Source of the DNA: Nocardia amamiensis
GTDB lineage: Bacteria > Actinomycetota > Actinomycetes > Mycobacteriales > Mycobacteriaceae
Length of the DNA stretch: 64,000 nt
Reading direction: 5' to 3'
Assembly: GCF_015477605.1 (NCBI RefSeq)
Contig: NZ_JADLQX010000009.1
Coordinates: forward strand, 124,001-188,000
Shown here: piece by piece, positions 28,025 through 36,889 of the stretch
Layout of the letters: each line of letters opens with the position of its first letter
Numbering within the stretch: the stretch's first letter is position 1
The notes under the pieces: model-generated
Seen by the model: only the letters and a program-made list of their open reading frames with translations
Told to the model about the DNA's origin: nothing
Database searches by the model: none
Program-made: the position numbers and the translations under genes

Positions 28025-28099
28025 ATGGGAGAGCGAATCATGGACACAGCCGCCTTCGCGGTCATGCCGGAGCCGAGCGCCAGCGAGGCGAAGGCATGA
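28025..28099 (+). repeat. Dispersed leader-ORF repeat, copy 2
   Basis: The sequence encodes a 24-codon ORF (starts MGERIMDTAAF, ends SASEAKA) whose TGA overlaps the ATG of the following EbfC gene as ATGA. It shares GAGCGAATCAT, ACACAGC, CATGCCGGAGCCGAGCG and AGCGAGG with the copy before sdhA. Related bases extend upstream to about 27998. Confidence 0.75.
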
Positions 28100-28443
28100 G
28101 TGCTGAGATGGACGCTCTGGTCGCCTCGGCGACCCAGAAACTGGAGGCGCTGGAGGCGGCGCTGTACGGGCTCGAGCAGGTGCGTGGACGGTTCACCAGC
28201 GAAGACGGCGCGGTGGGCGTCGAGGTGAACAGCGATGGCGCACTGGTGGGTCTGACGTTGGCGGAATCGGTCACGTCGCTACCTCCCGCCGAGGTCGGAC
28301 AGTTGATCATCTGGGCGTGCAGGCAGGCCGCCGAAGACGCCGGCGCACAGCGGTCCAAGGTCGTTGCGACACTGAACGAGTCGTTCGTCCCATCCGGGCA
28401 GCCGCCCGGAGCGACGAATGGGGGCGGGCCGGATAGTGCCTGA
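28096..28443 (+). CDS. YbaB/EbfC-family nucleoid-associated-like protein
   Basis: The 115-residue protein fits the YbaB/EbfC family: an N-terminal helix (SATQKLEALEAALYGLEQ), a three-strand middle (VGVEVNSDGALVGLTL), then a helix (EVGQLIIWACRQAAEDAG) and a flexible tail. Classical members bind DNA as dimers, but in actinomycete type VII loci members of this family accompany WXG100 genes and may have another role. The ATG is provided by the end of a dispersed leader repeat. It probably belongs to the 26217-28443 operon. Confidence 0.8.
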   Translation: MSAEMDALVASATQKLEALEAALYGLEQVRGRFTSEDGAVGVEVNSDGALVGLTLAESVTSLPPAEVGQLIIWACRQAAEDAGAQRSKVVATLNESFVPSGQPPGATNGGGPDSA

Positions 28444-28456
28444 CGCGGAAGGTCGA

Positions 28457-28462
28457 TAGGCT
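28457..28462 (+). promoter_or_regulatory. Putative -10 box (TAGGCT), leaderless Rv3311-like gene
   Basis: A TANNNT hexamer lies seven bases before the ATG at 28470. Confidence 0.45.
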
Positions 28463-28469
28463 TCCGCAC

Positions 28470-29723
28470 ATGGCTTCTGGAGACATCGTCCCGATCGAGC
28501 TCGGCCTGACCGACGGCGATCTCGTCACCCTCTGGGCACCGCGCTGGCGAGACGGTGACGACGAGTGGGAGGCGTTCCTCGGACACGAGGACGCCCTCTA
28601 CGGTTTCGAGTCCGTTGCGGAGCTGGCCGCGTTCATCCGCACCAACTCCGACAACGACCTCGTCGACCATCCAGCATGGAAAGTCGTCGCGGGTCTCTCG
28701 GCCGTCGAACTGGAGCCGGAGGAGAACTTCACCTTCGACCTGGTCGCGGTGCCCGAACTGGCCGCGGGCGAGCCCGACGTGGACACCGTCGCCGAGCTGG
28801 AGGACACCCTCGGCATGGTGCGCAACATCGGCGAGGTCTGCGAACTGGAGACGGTGACCAAGTTCTTCGGGTCCCATCCGGTGCTCGGCGCGCTGCCGGG
28901 TGGGGTGAGCGCCTTCGTCGGGCGCGACGGCGAGGAGCTGTGGGACCAGATCGGCGCGGCCATCGCCAAGGGCTGGGATGACGTCTTGGACGCCATCGAC
29001 TCGGTCGTGCAGACCCCCGAGGTCGACGCCGAGGCGGTCGCGGTGGCCGAGGCCGAGCTCCTGGCCGCCGAGGAGAACGTGGTCGACGCCGATGACGCGG
29101 CCGACAGCGACGAGGACGAGGAGTTCGAACCCGTCGACCTCGACGAGGAGGACGACGAGGAAGAGGAGGAGGACGAGTCGTTCTGGCACGAAGTCGGCAT
29201 CGACCCGATCAAGATCGTCACCTCCGAGGGCAGCCTCTTCACGCTGCGCTGTTACCTGGACGACGAACCGATCTTCCTCGGCGCCAATGGCTCGATCACG
29301 GTGTTCGGCTCCGAGCGCGCACTGGCCCGGTACCTCGCCGACGACCACGAGCACGACCTGGCCCGGGTGAGCACCTTCGCCGACGTGCAGACCGCGGCGG
29401 TGGACGGCTCGCTGGAGGTCGAGGTCACCGACGAGAACGTGTATGTGCTTCCCGGTCTGTCCGAGGACTTGGCGGAGGGACCGGAGGCGGTCGACATCGA
29501 ACAGCTCGATTTGGCGGTCGAGCTGTTCACCGACGCCGCCGACTACGCCGACGACGACACCGTCGAGCGGGCGCTGGCGCAATCCACCCCGCTGGGCTGG
29601 TACGTCTCCTACCTGCTGAATCCCGATCCGACCCGGCTGGCGCCCAACCCGCCGTTCGCCGCCGAGGCACAGGCGTGGCGGGAGCTGGAACGCAACCTGG
29701 AGTCCCGGCTCGACAAGCAGTAA
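28470..29723 (+). CDS. Conserved actinobacterial protein (Rv3311-like), very acidic
   Basis: The 417-residue protein has two similar halves, each with a LW-APRW or TLRCYL strand followed by FLG-type turns (DEWEAFLGHED; DDEPIFLGANG). They are joined by an extremely acidic segment around residues 195-240, where runs of Glu and Asp dominate. Length and place between upp and add match Rv3311 of M. tuberculosis, whose function is unknown to me. The duplicated halves suggest an internal gene duplication. ATG 28470 has a TAGGCT box seven bases upstream. Its stop directly abuts the convergent next gene. Confidence 0.8.
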   Translation: MASGDIVPIELGLTDGDLVTLWAPRWRDGDDEWEAFLGHEDALYGFESVAELAAFIRTNSDNDLVDHPAWKVVAGLSAVELEPEENFTFDLVAVPELAAGEPDVDTVAELEDTLGMVRNIGEVCELETVTKFFGSHPVLGALPGGVSAFVGRDGEELWDQIGAAIAKGWDDVLDAIDSVVQTPEVDAEAVAVAEAELLAAEENVVDADDAADSDEDEEFEPVDLDEEDDEEEEEDESFWHEVGIDPIKIVTSEGSLFTLRCYLDDEPIFLGANGSITVFGSERALARYLADDHEHDLARVSTFADVQTAAVDGSLEVEVTDENVYVLPGLSEDLAEGPEAVDIEQLDLAVELFTDAADYADDDTVERALAQSTPLGWYVSYLLNPDPTRLAPNPPFAAEAQAWRELERNLESRLDKQ

Positions 29724-30449
29724 TCAGGTCAACCGGATCCAGACCTGCTCGGCCTGGCCGAGCAGGCGTGCGTCCTCGCCGTAGACCGCGGAGGAGGCGA
29801 AGCATTTGCGGCCCTGCTCGCCGTGGTACTCGCCCACGACGACGCAGCGCTCGCCGACCTCGGGCAGGTCGTGCACGGTGGCGGTCATCGAGCCGAGCAG
29901 GGCGGGACGGTCCAGCATGCCGGGCAGCGACCAGCCGCCGGGGCAGTCCAGCGCGGCCCAGATCAGCGGCGGCCCCAGCGGCACGGTGTCGTCGGGTACC
30001 CACGATGCGGCTACTCGGCGGCGTTCGACCGGCGGCGTTCGCGGTCCCTCCGTGGTTACGCGAACATCCGGGCCTGCGCTCACGCCGCCATGGCCCACCA
30101 GGCCGGGTTCGATGCGCAGCCCGTCCGCGCGACCGCTGCCGCAGACGAAGCAGGACGCGAACATTTCGATGCTCGCATAGGTGTTCGACGCCGCGACCGC
30201 TTCGGCGAACGGGACGGGACGCGGCGCGTCCCGCTCGAGTTCGCCGCTGATCGACTCCGCGATCAGCGTGTCACCGTCATAGAGCCGTCCGTCGCGCACG
30301 TCGAGCGGCGTCTCCAGAGGCGGGGGGCTGCGCAGGATCACGGTCACGGTTGCCTCGTCGCGCTGCTCGGCGAGGCAACCTGCCACGTAACCGCCGTTGC
30401 CGGAGTCGGGCGGGCCGTTGAAACGGCGGGGGATCCGCAATGTCGCCAC
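29724..30449 (-). CDS. Hypothetical protein, possibly hotdog-fold thioesterase-like
   Basis: The 241-residue product begins with a segment typical of actinobacterial thioesterase-like proteins (RRFNGPPDSGNGGYVAGCLAE). A CxxC-type pair occurs in FASCFVCGSG, and the end is strand-rich (GQAEQVWIRLT). The doubled beta-helix layout suggests two hotdog units, with moderate-to-low certainty. GTG at 30449 is chosen because a TAGCGT box lies seven bases upstream and residues before it look unrelated; the frame extends to 30482. Confidence 0.65.
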   Translation of the reverse strand: MATLRIPRRFNGPPDSGNGGYVAGCLAEQRDEATVTVILRSPPPLETPLDVRDGRLYDGDTLIAESISGELERDAPRPVPFAEAVAASNTYASIEMFASCFVCGSGRADGLRIEPGLVGHGGVSAGPDVRVTTEGPRTPPVERRRVAASWVPDDTVPLGPPLIWAALDCPGGWSLPGMLDRPALLGSMTATVHDLPEVGERCVVVGEYHGEQGRKCFASSAVYGEDARLLGQAEQVWIRLT

Positions 30450-30456
30450 GGTTCCC

Positions 30457-30462
30457 ACGCTA
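30457..30462 (-). promoter_or_regulatory. Putative -10 box (TAGCGT), leaderless hotdog-like gene
   Basis: A TANNNT hexamer lies seven bases upstream of the GTG at 30449 on the minus strand. Confidence 0.4.
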
Positions 30463-30567
30463 GCGAACCGGTCATCGGCCACCCAGAGGCCCTCTGCACC
30501 GATTCGATCGCATTCGTGTGCGTGGTAGCCCGGCGCGTCAGCATCCCCGACGAGGCCCTTTCGTGGG

Positions 30568-31665
30568 CTATCCGATCAACACCGCGTATCCGGGCTTGAT
30601 GATGTCGTCGATGATCCGCAGCCGTTCGGGGAACGGGATGAACGCCGACTTCATGGCGTTGATGGTGAACCGTTCCAGATCACTCCAGCCGTAACCGAAC
30701 GTCTCGACCAGCTTGAGCATCTCCTCGCTCATGCTGGTGTCGCTCATCAGGCGGTTGTCGGTGTTGACCGTGACGCGGAAGCGCAGCCGGGCCAGCAGGT
30801 CGAAGGGGTGCTTGTCCAGCGAGGGGACGGCGCCGGTCTGCACGTTCGACGAGGGACACAGCTCCAGCGGAATGCGCATGTCCCGGACGTAGTTGGCGAC
30901 CACCCCGAGCCGCGCGTCCTCGATCGCGCCCGGCACGCTGATGTCGTCGGTGATCCGCACGCCGTGACCGAGCCGGTCGCAGCCGCAGAACGCCAGCGCC
31001 TCGTGGATGGACGGCAGACCGAACGCCTCTCCCGCGTGGATGGTGAAATGCGCGCTGTTGGCGCGCATGTATTCGAACGCGTCGAGATGCCTGCTCGGCG
31101 GGAAGCCCGCCTCCGCGCCCGCGATGTCGAAGCCGCCGACGCCGCGATCGCGGAAGCGCACCGCGAGCTCGGCGATCTCCCGCGAGCGCGCGGCATGCCG
31201 CATCGCGGTGAGCAGACAGGTCACCACGATGGTGTGGCCCTGCTCGGCGGCGGCCGCCTCGCCCTCGCGGAAACCGGCAAGGGTGTGTTCGACCACCTCG
31301 TCCAGCGTGAGCCCGCGCTCCAAGTGCTGTTCGGGGGCGAAGCGCACTTCCGCGTACACCACGCCGTCGGCGGCGAGGTCCTCGGCGCATTCGCGGGCGA
31401 CCCGGCGCAGGCCCTCCGGGGTTTGCATCACGGCGACCGTGTGGGCGAAGGTCTCCAGGTAACGTTCCAGCGACCCGCTGTCGGCCGCGTCCCGGAACCA
31501 GGCCGCGAGCGACGCCTCATCGGTCGCGGGTAGGTCGTCGTAACCGCTGTGCGCGGCGAGCTCGAGCACCGTGGCGGGCCGCAGACCACCGTCGAGGTGA
31601 TCGTGCAGCAGCGCCTTCGGCGCTTGGCGGATCGAGGCGAGGGTCAGAGGCATCGGTCCAGTCAT
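30568..31665 (-). CDS. add: Adenosine deaminase
   Basis: The 365-residue product shows the zinc and catalytic motifs of adenosine deaminase: HDHLDGG (His21, His23), the TIHAGEAFG segment (zinc His, catalytic Glu region), LGHGVRI and [12 protein letters not shown] (zinc Asp). It converts adenosine and deoxyadenosine to inosine forms, which the nearby punA product can split. Start: ATG 31665 with TACCGT six bases upstream; a second ATG lies four codons later. The frame upstream to 31974 is intergenic repeat DNA. Confidence 0.93.
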   Translation of the reverse strand: MTGPMPLTLASIRQAPKALLHDHLDGGLRPATVLELAAHSGYDDLPATDEASLAAWFRDAADSGSLERYLETFAHTVAVMQTPEGLRRVARECAEDLAADGVVYAEVRFAPEQHLERGLTLDEVVEHTLAGFREGEAAAAEQGHTIVVTCLLTAMRHAARSREIAELAVRFRDRGVGGFDIAGAEAGFPPSRHLDAFEYMRANSAHFTIHAGEAFGLPSIHEALAFCGCDRLGHGVRITDDISVPGAIEDARLGVVANYVRDMRIPLELCPSSNVQTGAVPSLDKHPFDLLARLRFRVTVNTDNRLMSDTSMSEEMLKLVETFGYGWSDLERFTINAMKSAFIPFPERLRIIDDIIKPGYAVLIG

Positions 31666-32104
31666 GTATCGACGGTAGCCGCAGCACGCCGAAACGGCAG
31701 CGGACTTCGGCCGTGGCAACCATCTCGTTGCCCAGCGGATGCGGGCCGGTCCACAACGCGACACCAGCCGGACCGACTCCACACCGACGCGCGGTACGAC
31801 ACCACGGCTCTTCGCCGCTGCCATCGGCGCGATAGTTGCCACCCCACGAAGCTGGATCCCTTCCGACGGCATGATCGGCGCCGGATCGAACTGCACAACC
31901 CCATGCGGCCTGCGGGAGGCTGCGGCGGCATCGAACGAGCGCGCCCGTGCCTCGGCGGGAGGCTGCGACGGCATTCATAGCGAGCCCGTGCCTCGACTGA
32001 TCCGAGCGGTTGCCTACTTCGAGTCCAGTCGTGCGACGAGGCCAACAGCGGTCCGGCACTGCTGAGGCAACCGGAACCGGCAGGCCCGTGGCATCGATCA
32101 GGGA
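31666..32104. other. 439-bp gap between deoA and add
   Basis: Apart from the add promoter no gene is supported. A two-copy tandem repeat occupies 31914-31998: two units of about 43 bases, each beginning GGGAGGCTGCG and ending CCCGTGCCTCG. An open frame crosses the gap on the minus strand as an extension of add, but it has no family resemblance. Confidence 0.6.
31672..31677 (-). promoter_or_regulatory. Putative -10 box (TACCGT), leaderless add
   Basis: A TANNNT hexamer lies six bases upstream of the ATG at 31665 on the minus strand. Confidence 0.45.
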
Positions 32105-33394
32105 TCAGGCCACGATGCGATCGAGGATCAATTTTGCCGGTGCGAACACTTGCGTGGTGTCGATGGTGACGGAATCGCGCAAGGCCGCGGCGGCGCCTGC
32201 GAATGCCTCGGGCGTGTCGGTGTGCATAGTGAGCAGCGGCTGTCCCGCAGTGACCGGATCGCCCGGCTTCGCGTGCATTTCGACCCCGGCGCCGAACTGC
32301 ACCGGATCGCCCTGACGCGCACGGCCCGCGCCCAGCCGCCAGGCGGCGATGCCGACACCCATGGCGTCGAGCCTGGTCAGTACGCCGTCGGTGTCGGCGC
32401 GAATGGTCTCGGTGTGCGTGGCGACGGGCAGCGGCGCGTCCGGGTCCCCGCCTTGGGCACGGATCATCGCGCGCCATTGATCCATCGCCCGGCCGTCGGC
32501 CAGCACGTCGGCGGGGTCGACGTCGAGCCCGGCCAGCGCGACCATCTCGCGGGCCAGAGTGAGCGTCAGTTCCACCACGTCGGCGGGTCCACCGCCCGCG
32601 AGCACCTCCACCGATTCCGCAACCTCCAGGGCATTGCCCGCGGTGCGCCCGAGCGGGGTGTCCATGGCGGTGAGCAGCGCCACCGTCCGCACGCCCGCAT
32701 CGGCGCCGAGCGCGACCATGGTCGTCGCCAGTTCGCGCGCCCCGTCGAGCGTCTGCATGAAGGCGCCGGAGCCGACCTTGACGTCGAGCACCAGCGAAGC
32801 GGTGCCCTCGGCGATCTTCTTGCTCATGATCGAGCTGGCGATGAGCGGGATCGATTCGACAGTGCCGGTGACGTCGCGCAGGGCGTAAAGACGTTTGTCC
32901 GCGGGCGCGAGGTCCGCGCCCGCGGCGCAGATCACCGCGCCGATGCTGGGATCCGCCAGCAGGTCGCGCATGCGCGACACCGGCACGTCCGCCCGCCAGC
33001 CGGGGATGGATTCCAGCTTGTCCAGGGTGCCTCCGGTGTGGCCGAGCCCGCGCCCGGACAACTGCGGCACTGCGGCGCCGCAGGCGGCCACCAGCGGCGC
33101 CAGCGGCAGCGTGATCTTGTCGCCGACCCCGCCGGTCGAGTGCTTGTCCACGGTCGGTCGCGGCAGGTCGGTGAGGTCCATCCGTCGTCCGGAGGCGATC
33201 ATCGCGGCGGTCCACCCGGCCGTCTCACGCCGGGTCATCCCGCGCCAGAAAATCGCCATGGCCAGCGCCGACATCTGCTCGTCGGCCACCACGCCGCGGG
33301 TGAACCCGTCGATCACCCAATCGATCTGCGCATCGGAGAGTTCCCCGCCGTCACGCTTGGTCCTGATGATCGAAACCGCGTCCAATGCCGTCAC
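32105..33394 (-). CDS. deoA: Thymidine phosphorylase
   Basis: The 429-residue product carries the pyrimidine-nucleoside phosphorylase signature: IIRTKRDGGELSDAQIDW at the start, TVDKHSTGGVGDK (phosphate loop), GRGLGHTGGTLDKLES, IASSIMSKK and the C-terminal barrel-sandwich hybrid. It splits (deoxy)thymidine and uridine to base and sugar phosphate, which suits cdd and upp nearby. GTG 33394 matches the family N-terminus; upstream codons to 33619 are unrelated. A 121-bp gap separates it from cdd on the same strand. Confidence 0.93.
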   Translation of the reverse strand: MTALDAVSIIRTKRDGGELSDAQIDWVIDGFTRGVVADEQMSALAMAIFWRGMTRRETAGWTAAMIASGRRMDLTDLPRPTVDKHSTGGVGDKITLPLAPLVAACGAAVPQLSGRGLGHTGGTLDKLESIPGWRADVPVSRMRDLLADPSIGAVICAAGADLAPADKRLYALRDVTGTVESIPLIASSIMSKKIAEGTASLVLDVKVGSGAFMQTLDGARELATTMVALGADAGVRTVALLTAMDTPLGRTAGNALEVAESVEVLAGGGPADVVELTLTLAREMVALAGLDVDPADVLADGRAMDQWRAMIRAQGGDPDAPLPVATHTETIRADTDGVLTRLDAMGVGIAAWRLGAGRARQGDPVQFGAGVEMHAKPGDPVTAGQPLLTMHTDTPEAFAGAAAALRDSVTIDTTQVFAPAKLILDRIVA

Positions 33395-33515
33395 GTTCGC
33401 CAGTCTGGCATGGGCGGCTTCGACCCCGGTTCCTGTCGGTGGGCATGCACCGGCCTCCTGCCCACCAAGGACGACGCCGGCGCCACTCTCGAGGCGGAGT
33501 GCCGACGACCCGCGC

Positions 33516-33917
33516 CTACACCTGGCCGGAGTCCAGGTCGTCGGGGCCGAAGGCATCCGGCAGGAGCGTGCGCAGCGGCACCGCTCCCGCCTTGTGGTCG
33601 ACCAGGAGGTCCGCTCCACCGTGCTCGTAGAGCATCTGGCGGCAGCGCCCGCAGGGCATCAGGATTTCGCCGCGAGAATCGGCCACCGAGACCGCCAGAA
33701 GGCGACCCCCACCCCCGGAAATCAAGTTACCGACGAGTACACATTCGGCACACAGGGCCAATCCATATGAGACATTCTCCACATTGCAGCCGCTCACAAT
33801 TCGGCCATCGGAACTGAGAGCCGCCGCGCCGACCGGAAACCGCGAGTAGGGCGCATAGGCGTTGTGCATAACTCGAATTGCGTTGTCGCGCAGCAGTTTC
33901 CAGTCGATTTGCGACAT
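33516..33917 (-). CDS. cdd: Cytidine deaminase
   Basis: The 133-residue homotetramer-type enzyme has CNVENVSYGLALCAE (zinc Cys56, catalytic Glu58) and PCGRCRQ (zinc Cys89 and Cys92). It deaminates cytidine and deoxycytidine to uridine forms for deoA downstream. ATG 33917 has a GAGAGGGG ribosome-binding stretch; the frame extends to 34031 without support. The gene is divergent from sdhC, with an iron-box-like site in the shared control region. Confidence 0.93.
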   Translation of the reverse strand: MSQIDWKLLRDNAIRVMHNAYAPYSRFPVGAAALSSDGRIVSGCNVENVSYGLALCAECVLVGNLISGGGGRLLAVSVADSRGEILMPCGRCRQMLYEHGGADLLVDHKAGAVPLRTLLPDAFGPDDLDSGQV

Positions 33918-33987
33918 GGCTGACCCCTCTCGAACCGAGCCGAAGATGGCCGCGCGAGGGCCAGGACAGAACCCCGCGCATGTCGAG

Positions 33988-34006
33988 AAAGGTAAACCTA
34001 ACCCGA
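33988..34006. promoter_or_regulatory. Iron-box-like sequence between cdd and sdhC
   Basis: The 19-mer contains AGGTAAACCTAACC, which fits 12 of the 14 central positions of the DtxR/IdeR consensus AGGTTAGCCTAACC; the full 19 positions fit 13. It lies 71 bases before cdd and about 190 before sdhC. The succinate dehydrogenase is rich in iron, so iron control is plausible but unproven. Confidence 0.35.
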
Positions 34007-34193
34007 TCCTTTGTCGCGCAACGCACGGCACGCCGAATTAGTTCCGGGATTGCTGGGGGATTAGAGTCCAGAACAGATCGGTTCAGGTTCCCCGCGACGG
34101 GCCGGAGCACAGCCACCTGGGCATTCGCCCCCAACGCCGCCGGCGTCGGACCTGCAACCGGGTCCATCAACGACGTTGGAGGCACCGCACTCT

Positions 34194-34592
34194 ATGACCA
34201 CGATTGAAGCTCCGGCCCAGCCGAAGCGGAAGACGCTGTACCGAGGCGACCCCGGAATGTGGTCGTGGGCGCTGCACCGGATCACCGGTGTCACCATCTT
34301 CTTCTTCCTCTTCGTCCATGTGCTGGACACCGCGCTGGTGCGCGTCAGCCCGGAGACCTACAACGAGGCGATCGAGACCTACAAGACGCCCATCGTCGCG
34401 CTGATGGAGATGGGCCTGGTCGCGGTCGTGCTGTTCCACGCGCTCAACGGCGTACGCGTGATCCTGGTGGACTTCTGGTCCAAGGGCCCGAAGTACCAGC
34501 GCCTGATGCTCTGGATCGTCCTCGCGGCGTGGTTCCTGCTGGCCGTTCCCGCAGTCGGGCGCCAGTTCTTCTACCTGTTCACGGAGCACTGA
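34194..34592 (+). CDS. sdhC: Succinate dehydrogenase cytochrome b subunit
   Basis: The 132-residue membrane protein has three hydrophobic helices and the SdhC signature (WSWALHRITGVTIFFFLFVHVLD) with heme-binding histidines (residues near 30 and 43). It anchors the complex, binds heme b and quinone. ATG 34194 is preceded by GGAGG at 34178-34182, a rather long spacing. First gene of sdhCDAB; it matches the Rv3316-Rv3319 type of operon in both order and position after cdd. Confidence 0.93.
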   Translation: MTTIEAPAQPKRKTLYRGDPGMWSWALHRITGVTIFFFLFVHVLDTALVRVSPETYNEAIETYKTPIVALMEMGLVAVVLFHALNGVRVILVDFWSKGPKYQRLMLWIVLAAWFLLAVPAVGRQFFYLFTEH

Positions 34593-34594
34593 AA

Positions 34595-35026
34595 ATGAGC
34601 GCACCTGTTCTCGGCAAGTCGTACGACCGCCCGGCCAGCCTGGATCTTCCGCGCTCGCCGCGGGCCCGCTCGACCAACAACTTCGAGAAGTACGCCTGGC
34701 TGTTCATGCGCTTCTCCGGCCTGCTGCTGATCGTGCTCGTGCTCGGCCACATGACGATCATGCTGCTGCTCGACGGCGGCGTGAAGCGGCTCAACTTCGC
34801 CTTCGTGGCCGGTCGCTGGTCCAGCCCGTTCTGGCAGTTCTGGGATCTGAGCATGCTGTGGCTCGCCCAGCTGCACGGTGGCAACGGCCTGCGCACCGTC
34901 ATCGACGACTACTCCCGCAAGGACTCGACCCGGTTCTGGCTCAAGACCCTGCTGGCCATCTCGATGATCCTGATCATGGGCGTGGGCACCTACGTCATCT
35001 TCACCTTCGACCCCAACATCAGTTAG
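34595..35026 (+). CDS. sdhD: Succinate dehydrogenase hydrophobic anchor subunit
   Basis: The 143-residue protein starts with ~45 polar residues and then has three membrane helices. The GHMTIMLLLDGG segment and AQLHGGNGLRTVIDDY carry histidines for heme/quinone and the interface aspartate. ATG 34595 follows the sdhC stop by two bases. It completes the membrane anchor with SdhC. Confidence 0.92.
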   Translation: MSAPVLGKSYDRPASLDLPRSPRARSTNNFEKYAWLFMRFSGLLLIVLVLGHMTIMLLLDGGVKRLNFAFVAGRWSSPFWQFWDLSMLWLAQLHGGNGLRTVIDDYSRKDSTRFWLKTLLAISMILIMGVGTYVIFTFDPNIS

Positions 35027-35042
35027 GAACAGGCCCCCTCCC

Positions 35043-35125
35043 ATGAGTGAGCGCAGCGAGCGAATCATCAACACAGCGTGTTTCACACATGCCGGAGCCG
35101 AGCGCAGCGAGGTGCAGGCATGAGT
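35043..35125 (+). repeat. Dispersed leader-ORF repeat, copy 3 (before sdhA)
   Basis: It encodes a 26-codon ORF (starts MSERSERIINTACF, ends AERSEVQA) whose TGA overlaps the sdhA ATG at 35120-35123. It both begins and ends with ATGAGTG and contains GAGCGCAGCGAG twice. The same arrangement occurs before the EbfC gene at 28096. It interrupts an otherwise tight operon, so coupling may set sdhA translation. Confidence 0.8.
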
Positions 35126-36889
35126 GAATCCCGACCGATTCAGGAGCACCGCTACGACGTCGTGATCGTCGGCGCGGGCGGCGCGGGCATGCGCGCCGCG
35201 ATCGAGGCCGGCCCGCGTGCTCGGACGGCGGTGCTGACCAAGCTGTACCCGACCCGCAGCCACACCGGCGCGGCGCAGGGCGGCATGTGCGCCGCGCTGG
35301 CCAACGTCGAAGAGGACAACTGGGAGTGGCACACCTTCGACACCGTCAAGGGTGGTGACTACCTGGTCGACCAGGACGCCGCGGAGATCATGGCCAAGGA
35401 GGCCATCGACGCGGTGCTGGACCTGGAGAAGATGGGCCTGCCGTTCAACCGCACGCCCGAGGGCAAGATCGACCAGCGGCGTTTCGGCGGCCACACCCGC
35501 GATCACGGCAAGGCCCCGGTCCGCCGCGCGTGCTACGCCGCCGACCGCACCGGCCACATGATCCTGCAGACGCTGTACCAGAACTGCGTCAAGCACGACG
35601 TGGAGTTCTTCAACGAGTTCTACGTGCTGGACCTGGTGCTCACCGAGACCGATCGCGGTCCGGTCGCCACCGGAGTGGTCGCCTACGAGCTGGCCACCGG
35701 CGACATCCACGTCTTCCACGCGAAGTCGATCGTGTTCGCCACCGGCGGCTCCGGCCGGATGTACAAGACCACCTCGAACGCGCACACGCTGACCGGCGAC
35801 GGCATGGCGATCGTGTTCCGCAAGGGTCTCCCGCTGGAGGACATGGAGTTCCACCAGTTCCACCCGACGGGTCTGGCCGGGCTGGGCATCCTGATCTCCG
35901 AGGCCGTCCGCGGCGAGGGCGGCATTCTGCGCAACGCCGACGGCGAGCGCTTCATGGAGCGCTACGCCCCCACCATCAAGGACCTCGCGCCGCGCGACAT
36001 CGTCGCCCGCTCGATGGTGCTCGAGGTGCTGGAGGGCCGCGGCGCCGGACCGAACAAGGACTACGTCTACATCGACGTAACCCACCTCGGCGAGGACGTG
36101 CTCGAGGAGAAGCTGCCCGACATCACCGAGTTCTCCCGCACCTACCTCGGTGTGGACCCGGTGAAGGAACTGGTGCCGGTGTTCCCGACCTGTCACTACG
36201 TGATGGGCGGCATCCCGACCCGCATCCGCGGCGAGGTACTGCGGAACAACACCGACATCGTCCCGGGCCTGTACGCCGCGGGCGAGTGCGCGTGCGTCTC
36301 GGTGCACGGCGCCAACCGGCTCGGCACCAACTCGCTGCTGGACATCAACGTGTTCGGCCGGCGCGCCGGTATCGCCGCCGCGGAGTACGCGCAGCGCAGC
36401 GAGTTCGTCGAGATGCCGGAGAACCCGGCGCAGATGGTGCAGGACTGGCTGGCGCTGATCCTGTCCGAGCACGGCGACGAGCGGGTCGCCGACATCCGCA
36501 CCGAGCTGCAGCGGTCGATGGACAACAACGCCTCGGTATTCCGCACCGAGGACACGCTCAAGCAGGCGCTCACCGACATCCACGCGCTCAAGGAGCGTTA
36601 CGCCCGGATCACCGTGCAGGACAAGGGCAAGCGCTACAACAGCGACCTGCTGGAGGCCGTCGAGCTCGGCTTCCTGCTCGAGCTGGCCGAGGTGACCGTC
36701 GTGGGCGCGCTCAACCGCAAGGAATCGCGCGGCGGCCACGCCCGCGAGGACTACCCGGACCGCGACGACGTGAACTTCATGCGGCACACGATGGCTTACA
36801 AGGAAGGCGCGGATCTCCTCTCGGACATCCGCCTGGACTTCAAGCCGGTGGTGCAGACCCGTTACGAGCCGATGGAGCGTAAGTACTGA
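35120..36889 (+). CDS. sdhA: Succinate dehydrogenase flavoprotein subunit
   Basis: The 589-residue product has the FAD motif VVIVGAGGAGMRAAIEA, the covalent-FAD histidine (RSHTGAAQGG, His48), HQFHPTG, CHYVMGGIPT and HGANRLGTNSLLD. It oxidises succinate to fumarate and passes electrons through FAD to SdhB on the cytoplasmic side. ATG 35120 lies inside the end of a dispersed repeat and overlaps the leader stop codon, the only obvious ribosome-loading route, since a purine-rich SD is weak here. The stop TGA overlaps the sdhB ATG by one base. Confidence 0.95.
   Translation: MSESRPIQEHRYDVVIVGAGGAGMRAAIEAGPRARTAVLTKLYPTRSHTGAAQGGMCAALANVEEDNWEWHTFDTVKGGDYLVDQDAAEIMAKEAIDAVLDLEKMGLPFNRTPEGKIDQRRFGGHTRDHGKAPVRRACYAADRTGHMILQTLYQNCVKHDVEFFNEFYVLDLVLTETDRGPVATGVVAYELATGDIHVFHAKSIVFATGGSGRMYKTTSNAHTLTGDGMAIVFRKGLPLEDMEFHQFHPTGLAGLGILISEAVRGEGGILRNADGERFMERYAPTIKDLAPRDIVARSMVLEVLEGRGAGPNKDYVYIDVTHLGEDVLEEKLPDITEFSRTYLGVDPVKELVPVFPTCHYVMGGIPTRIRGEVLRNNTDIVPGLYAAGECACVSVHGANRLGTNSLLDINVFGRRAGIAAAEYAQRSEFVEMPENPAQMVQDWLALILSEHGDERVADIRTELQRSMDNNASVFRTEDTLKQALTDIHALKERYARITVQDKGKRYNSDLLEAVELGFLLELAEVTVVGALNRKESRGGHAREDYPDRDDVNFMRHTMAYKEGADLLSDIRLDFKPVVQTRYEPMERKY

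Noticed and set aside
19547..30580. Shared 13-mer CTATCCGATCAAC at about 19548 and 30569
   Set aside because: A match of this length is expected by chance in 64 kb of biased composition; flanks do not match.
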